Shown here in pieces: positions 59,887 to 64,000 of a DNA stretch of 64,000 bases. The stretch is from NCBI RefSeq assembly GCF_000834015.1, contig NZ_JXQI01000021.1:1-64000 (forward strand). The letters are read 5' to 3'. A program made the translations under genes and the position numbers. The stretch's first letter is position 1; each line of letters begins with the position of its first letter. The notes beneath the pieces were generated by a model. The model searched no databases and was not told where the DNA came from. It saw only the letters and a list, made by a program, of their open reading frames with translations. The stretch is from Prevotella pectinovora (GTDB lineage Bacteria > Bacteroidota > Bacteroidia > Bacteroidales > Bacteroidaceae).

Positions 59887-61679
59887 TGTATTCTGCTTTT
59901 TTGCACCTCAGCCATCACCCTGAGCCAGTTGCCGCCCCATATCTTTTCTATGTCGGCATGAGAGTAGCGTCGTCTGAGCAGTTGGATGGTGAAGTTTATG
60001 AGTTCCGAAGAGTCGGCGATGCCGCAGACCCCTCCGTCGCCGTCGAAGTCTGTTCCTATTCCCACGCTGTCGATGCCCATTATGTCGATGGCATGTTCCA
60101 GATGGTCTATGGCGTCGATGATGCTCGCCTCCTGTTCGTCGTTTCTTAGAAATCCGTTGTATAGAGTTATCTGCGCCACGCCACCCTTTCTCGCCAGTGC
60201 TTCGAGCTGGTCGTCGGTGAGGTTTCGCGGCACGTCACACAGAGACTTGCAGTTGCTGTGGCTGCATACTATCGGTGTGGCGCTGATGTCGAGGGCGTCG
60301 TAGAAACTCTGTTCGCCGGCATGACTGAGGTCCACCATCAGTCCGCAGCGGTTCATCTCCCTTATCACCTGCTCTCCCAGCTGGCTCACTCCGCCGTGAG
60401 TGTTCTCCGTGCGTCGTGCGCTGTCGCAGATGTCGTTGTCGCCGTTGTGACACAGGGTGATATACACCACTCCTCGCTTTGCGAAATGCTCCACGTTGCG
60501 TATGTCGCCGTTCAGCGCCAGTCCGTTCTCTATGCCGAGCATTATAGATTTGCGTCCGTTGCGCTTGTCGGCATACAGGTCAGCCGGAGTCCTTGCTATC
60601 GACACGAACTTGTCGTTTGCCCTCACTATGTCTTCAATCTTGTCGAAGATGAGGTCGGCATATTCCGTTGGTGTCTGTGCCGGCAGCGGTGCTATCTCGG
60701 CGAATGTCTCTCCCGGTTTTGGCTGTGGCAGATATGCCGCCATTGTCACGGCGCTTTGTCTGCCGTCTGTCATCTTGTGCAGGTCAACGAGGATGCGGCT
60801 GTCTCTCCAGTCGAAGTGTATTCCTTGTGGGAAGAACATCGGTGTGTCGCAATGCGAGTCGATTGTCATCACCTTGTCGTGCAGTCTCTTTGCCTCGTTG
60901 AATTCAGCGGCACGTTCCACGAGCCATCTGAAGAGCGGCAGTCCGTCGTCGCCGAGCCATTCCGGATGCCATTGCACACCGAGGATGCTCTTGTGTTCGC
61001 TGCTCTCCACAGCCTCTATCACCCCGTCTTCTGCCCATGCCGACGTCTCCATCCTCCTGCCGCAGCTGCCCACGGCCTGGTGGTGGAATGAATTCACGTA
61101 GATGCGCTCCCTCTGGAATATGTCGTAGAGCACGGTTCCCGGTTCTATCCTCACCGAGTGAGTGGGTTCGCCGCGCCATTCCGCATCCTGGTCGTGTTTC
61201 ACCCTTGTCTGGGTCTTCCTTTCGGCATTGTCGGTCCCGCAGGAGTCGATGTCCTGTCTCACCTTTCCTCCCAGTGCCATGGCGAGTGTCTGTATGCCGC
61301 GGCAGATGCCGAGCATCGGAATCTGTCTGTTGTAAGCCAGTTCCACGGTGAGCAGTTCCGGCAGGTCGCGGTGTGAGTTTATGCCATGCAGTTGCGGCAC
61401 CGGCTCCTCTCCACACCAGAGCGGATTGAAGTCGCCGCCGCCGGAGAGCAGCAGTCCGTCGATAGAATCAAGGGTGTTTATTATCACGTCGGTGTCATCG
61501 ACGGGAGGTATGATTACGGGCACACCGCCAGCCCTCACCACAGCCATATAGTATGGCTCGGCGAGTGTAGCGTTTCCGTTTGCAAAGTTTCCGGTGATTC
61601 CTATCACCGGTTTTTTTCGTCCTTCAGGATATCTCTTGTATATCCCATTAAGGTGCGACTGGAAATCAAATGGTTCCAC
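59883..61679 (-). CDS. Fusion of class I glutamine amidotransferase-like and membrane dipeptidase domains
   Basis: This 598-residue protein joins two hydrolases. Residues about 20-260 match the PuuD (gamma-glutamyl-GABA hydrolase) family: LLLSGGGDFNP, the nucleophile Cys126 in GICRGIQ, and His238 and Glu240 in QWHPEW. Residues about 268-598 match the M19 membrane dipeptidase family: His276 and Asp278 in DSHCDTP, GIENGLAL, DLSHAG and CSHSN as metal ligands. Both active sites look complete. The start is a GTG at 61679. No signal peptide is visible, so it is probably cytoplasmic. A role in gamma-glutamyl and dipeptide breakdown is inferred. Confidence 0.87.
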   Translation of the reverse strand: MEPFDFQSHLNGIYKRYPEGRKKPVIGITGNFANGNATLAEPYYMAVVRAGGVPVIIPPVDDTDVIINTLDSIDGLLLSGGGDFNPLWCGEEPVPQLHGINSHRDLPELLTVELAYNRQIPMLGICRGIQTLAMALGGKVRQDIDSCGTDNAERKTQTRVKHDQDAEWRGEPTHSVRIEPGTVLYDIFQRERIYVNSFHHQAVGSCGRRMETSAWAEDGVIEAVESSEHKSILGVQWHPEWLGDDGLPLFRWLVERAAEFNEAKRLHDKVMTIDSHCDTPMFFPQGIHFDWRDSRILVDLHKMTDGRQSAVTMAAYLPQPKPGETFAEIAPLPAQTPTEYADLIFDKIEDIVRANDKFVSIARTPADLYADKRNGRKSIMLGIENGLALNGDIRNVEHFAKRGVVYITLCHNGDNDICDSARRTENTHGGVSQLGEQVIREMNRCGLMVDLSHAGEQSFYDALDISATPIVCSHSNCKSLCDVPRNLTDDQLEALARKGGVAQITLYNGFLRNDEQEASIIDAIDHLEHAIDIMGIDSVGIGTDFDGDGGVCGIADSSELINFTIQLLRRRYSHADIEKIWGGNWLRVMAEVQKSRIQ

Positions 61680-61700
61680 GTCTTGAAAGTATTTTTTTTA

Positions 61701-61850
61701 GTTGACAAGTAGACGAGTAGATTACTCCTTTTTACTAGACAAGTAGACGAGTAGACAAGGAAATTACCACTTCTTGTCTGTTAACCACTCTTCAGTTTGT
61801 CAATCCAATCTCCTCGTCAATTTGTCAACTTGTTAACTTGTCAACTCGTT
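61701..61850. repeat. Run of short GTCAACTCG/GACAAGTAG repeats
   Basis: Words of about 10 bases (GTTGACAAGTAGACGAGTAG, TTGTCAACTTGTTAACTTG) fill the spacer between the fusion gene and the Lrp-type gene, in both orientations. No gene or terminator is evident. Confidence 0.6.
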
Positions 61851-62373
61851 AATCAATATCATCCTCAACAGATTGAGCCTTGGCTCTTCTGCGAGGTCCC
61901 ACCTCTCCGAGATCTTTCGGTGCGATAGGAATCTCTCTCTTGATGCTCTGCTCCAGAGAGATGAGCGTCTCTGTAGACACCACTCCCGGAATTTCCTGCA
62001 TCTGGTTGTTGAGCAGGTCCATGAGCTGTCCGTTGTCCTTGGCATAGAGCTTCACGAGCATTGTGTAAGGACCGGTGGTGAAATGGCACTCCACGATTTC
62101 CGGAATATGCTCCAGCTGCTCCACAACAGCCTTATACATGCTACCCTTCTGAAGGGTGATGCCCACATAAGTACAGGTAGAGAAACCGAGGCTCTTCGGG
62201 TCTACGTCGAATTTGCTGCCCGTTATCACTCCATCCTCTGTCAGATGCTGCACACGCTGATGGATGGCTGCACGTGAAACGTTACATTCTGCCGCTACGT
62301 CTTTGAACGGCATTCTTGCATTCTTAGAAAGGATACTAAGTATCTTTTTGTCAAGTCTGTCTATCTTTTCCAT
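61849..62373 (-). CDS. Lrp/AsnC family transcriptional regulator
   Basis: The 174-residue protein has an N-terminal helix-turn-helix (about residues 3-60, LDKKILSILSKNARMPFKDVAAECNVSRAAIHQRVQHL) and a C-terminal RAM ligand-binding domain (about 65-145). A polar extension of about 20 residues ending EDDID follows. Such proteins sense amino acids and control their metabolism. It could regulate the neighbouring peptidase genes or itself, but binding sites are not visible. The ATG at 62373 is preceded by a promoter at 62487-62519. Confidence 0.93.
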   Translation of the reverse strand: MEKIDRLDKKILSILSKNARMPFKDVAAECNVSRAAIHQRVQHLTEDGVITGSKFDVDPKSLGFSTCTYVGITLQKGSMYKAVVEQLEHIPEIVECHFTTGPYTMLVKLYAKDNGQLMDLLNNQMQEIPGVVSTETLISLEQSIKREIPIAPKDLGEVGPRRRAKAQSVEDDID

Positions 62374-62486
62374 AAGAATAAATTACTATTTGGTTCTAAT
62401 ATTATGTTTTATCTTAAAAATGTGCTTTCTACATGGCATTTATAGCATTTTTCACAACATTTGAGCTATTTGCTATTTGCCAATAA

Positions 62487-62519
62487 GCAAAATTAGTGGT
62501 TTTTTATAAACCGCACAAC
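62487..62519 (-). promoter_or_regulatory. Promoter of the Lrp-type gene
   Basis: On the minus strand GTTG (62516-62519), 20 bases, TAATTTTGC (62487-62495). The expected start is near 62484, leaving a leader of about 110 bases. Confidence 0.65.
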
Positions 62520-62731
62520 ATTTTGGCGGTTAAAATTAGTTTTTTTGCAACAAATTGGTTGTTTCCCTTCATTTTCCTTTAGGTTCGGCTAATTATTAGC
62601 CAATATCGCCTTGTCTCCGCTTTTTTTCTCTTGATATATGATAAGGTGAACGTTATGGTCGATACAGGAGGCGACGTTGCCTTGTAATCCAAAAATAATG
62701 ACGAATACCTCGGCTATTTGGGAAAAAGGTG

Positions 62732-62740
62732 TAACTTTGT
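62732..62740 (+). promoter_or_regulatory. Possible -7 box of the cyclophilin gene
   Basis: TAACTTTGT matches the consensus, but the nearest TTTG upstream (62717-62720) is at 11 rather than 20 bases. The leader would be about 160 bases and include a family-A relic (about 62770-62856). Confidence 0.35.
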
Positions 62741-62769
62741 GGTCGCGGATTATGAAGGATAAGTAAAAA

Positions 62770-62856
62770 CCGGCAAAATGCGCCTTATCAAAACGAAAGA
62801 CTGCAAGCGGTTTAAATAAGACTCCGTTAAAGGTCTAATTACCGTTTTTATCCCTC
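62770..62856. repeat. Relic of foldback element family A
   Basis: GCGCCTTATCAAAACGAAAGACTGCAAGCGGTTTAAATAAGACTCCGTTAAAGGTCTAATTACCG keeps the order of right-arm words of family A. The remaining spacer 62374-62769 is A/T-rich and shows only promoters and an ACCGCACAACATTTTGGCGGT-like hairpin. Confidence 0.5.
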
Positions 62857-62903
62857 ATAGTCGGTCATTGACATTCGAAACTTTAAATAATACCTATTGA
62901 TAT

Positions 62904-63602
62904 ATGAAAAATATTCTATTGATTATTTCGCTGTTTGCGATTTGTGTCGGCGTGAAGGGGCAGACAATGAAGGGGGATGTGCGTCCGGAGGTGCTCATCG
63001 AGACTACGATGGGAAATATACGGGTGGAACTGTATAACGAGACACCGCTTCATCGTGACAATTTTCTGAAACTCATCAGAGAGGACCATTTCTATGACTC
63101 GCTACTGTTTCATCGTGTGATACCCGATTTCATGATCCAGGGCGGCGACCCTTCCAGCAAGAATGCTCCCAAGGGGGCAATGCTCGGCGAGCATTCACTG
63201 GGCTACACCTTGCCGGCCGAGATCCGTTTGCCTCAGATTTTCCATAAGCGCGGTGCGTTGGCGGCAGCCCGCGAACCCGATGATGTCAATCCGAAGCATG
63301 AGTCGAGCAGTACGCAGTTTTATATCGTCTACGGCAGACGGCAGGGCGAGAAGGGACTGCAGCGGGGACGTGAGAATCTGGAAAAACTCTTCGGCGACAG
63401 TATCAGGATGACGAAGGAGATGGAGGATGTGTATACCACCGTGGGCGGCACGCCACATCTCGATGGAGCCTATACGGTGTTCGGTCAGGTGGTAGAAGGT
63501 ATGGATGTGGTTGACCGCATCCAGCACGTTGAGCGTGATGCCAACGACAGACCGCTGGAGGATGTAAGGATTATCCGTGCCACGATATTGAGGGACAAGT
63601 AA
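62904..63602 (+). CDS. Cyclophilin-type peptidyl-prolyl isomerase, exported
   Basis: The 232-residue protein has a signal peptide (residues 1-20, ending GVKGQ) and a single cyclophilin domain. Typical motifs are PLHRDNFLKLIREDHFYDSL, LFHRVIPDFMIQGGDP and GAYTVFGQVVEGMDVVDRI. The catalytic Arg of the FHRV motif is present. A low-similarity insertion (about residues 125-165, including RQGEKGLQRGRENLEKLFG) is present, as in other Bacteroidales homologues. It should fold proline-containing proteins in the periplasm. It is monocistronic. Confidence 0.93.
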   Translation: MKNILLIISLFAICVGVKGQTMKGDVRPEVLIETTMGNIRVELYNETPLHRDNFLKLIREDHFYDSLLFHRVIPDFMIQGGDPSSKNAPKGAMLGEHSLGYTLPAEIRLPQIFHKRGALAAAREPDDVNPKHESSSTQFYIVYGRRQGEKGLQRGRENLEKLFGDSIRMTKEMEDVYTTVGGTPHLDGAYTVFGQVVEGMDVVDRIQHVERDANDRPLEDVRIIRATILRDK

Positions 63603-63604
63603 TA

Positions 63605-63642
63605 CAAGTTGACGAGTAGACAAGTTGATGAGTTGACAATGA
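63605..63642. repeat. Short GTTGACGAG/GTAGACAAG repeats
   Basis: A few words of the same roughly 10-base family as at 61701-61850 lie just after the cyclophilin stop. Confidence 0.5.
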
Positions 63643-63800
63643 GATTCGCCTTTTAAACCTTGCAAACAATGATTGTCAGGTTTGGATATGTCCAAGAGCG
63701 TATGGAGGTTAGACAAGAGCCATGATATGATTTGAGACAAAAACCGGGATAAAACTAAGGTTGGTGAGGATATTCAAAACCAAGACCCATTATAACCTCA

Positions 63801-64000
63801 AACCCATCCTAACCTTCCCAAAGGGAAGGAACAAGTTACTATGCCAATCATTTCAGCCAATGAACTTCAGCCCCCACCTAACCTCCCCCGTAGGGGAGGG
63901 ACAGTTACCATTGGCAGTATGATTATTGCCTGTTGTAAACGTAAGTTTGCACCACTATAACTATCAGAGTATCAATGGTTTATCGAAGACAGCGGTAACT
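63801..64000. repeat. Foldback element family B, copy 3 (cut by the window edge)
   Basis: The left arm (AACCCATCCTAACCTTCCC with both hairpin cores) is followed by a centre related to that of copies 1 and 2 but in the opposite orientation. The right arm would lie beyond the end of the window. No gene is present from 63643 to 64000. Confidence 0.75.

Overview
The window looks like ordinary chromosome from a Bacteroidales bacterium, most likely a Prevotellaceae member (Prevotella, Segatella or a close relative). The grounds are the gene content (DUF4271, DUF4294, DUF6029 and DUF3108 proteins, Omp28-type proteins, a GH3-family protein, the long form of IspG, split transketolase, a succinate-type CoA-transferase), A-rich leaders without clear Shine-Dalgarno sequences, and promoters of the Bacteroidetes housekeeping type (TTTG, about 20 bases, then TAnnTTTG). 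I see no rRNA operon, CRISPR array, prophage, integrase or complete insertion sequence.

Layout. Positions 401-5780 hold metK and then a tight operon of a DUF4271 membrane protein, hemD, rnpA, yidD and tyrS, followed by tRNA-Gln. Positions 6641-8842 hold rnr. Positions 9123-13867 are a sugar-catabolism operon: two half-transketolases, a glycerol-kinase-like FGGY kinase and a fucose-isomerase-like protein. Positions 14125-23562 hold rpoN, a PAP2-like membrane protein, purE, ispG, a GH3 protein, an Ig-like lipoprotein and a DUF3108 protein. Positions 23563-28083 are mostly noncoding and rich in repeats, with one lipoprotein gene, a candidate small RNA, a tandem promoter-hairpin repeat in front of a tyrosine phosphatase gene, and an isolated 28-codon gene. 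Positions 28084-34391 are an envelope and LPS decoration region: EptA-type transferase, glycosyltransferase, DUF4294 protein and WaaP-type kinase on the minus strand, and a divergent LTA-synthase-like transferase.

The rest holds an M16 peptidase, a TGS-nucleoside kinase, a Na/Pi transporter and a group of exported CxxC proteins (42944-48944). It continues with two tRNAs, a TPR lipoprotein, a redox-dead thioredoxin-like protein, a ComM/YifB ATPase, an SGNH hydrolase and a CoA-transferase. It ends with pyrE and its neighbours, a glutaminyl-cyclase-like lipoprotein next to a glutamine-amidotransferase/dipeptidase fusion, an Lrp-type regulator and a cyclophilin.

The most unusual material is noncoding. 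There are two families of foldback elements (about 184-189 bp and exactly 252 bp) with long terminal inverted repeats and no transposase. A 75-bp unit repeated four times carries a palindrome plus a promoter -7 box that is intact only in the last copy, and a relative of it sits upstream of metK. There is a candidate 67-nt RNA with its own promoter and terminator, an array of about 24-nt hairpin units in front of pyrE, and a 28-residue membrane peptide gene with its own promoter and terminator.
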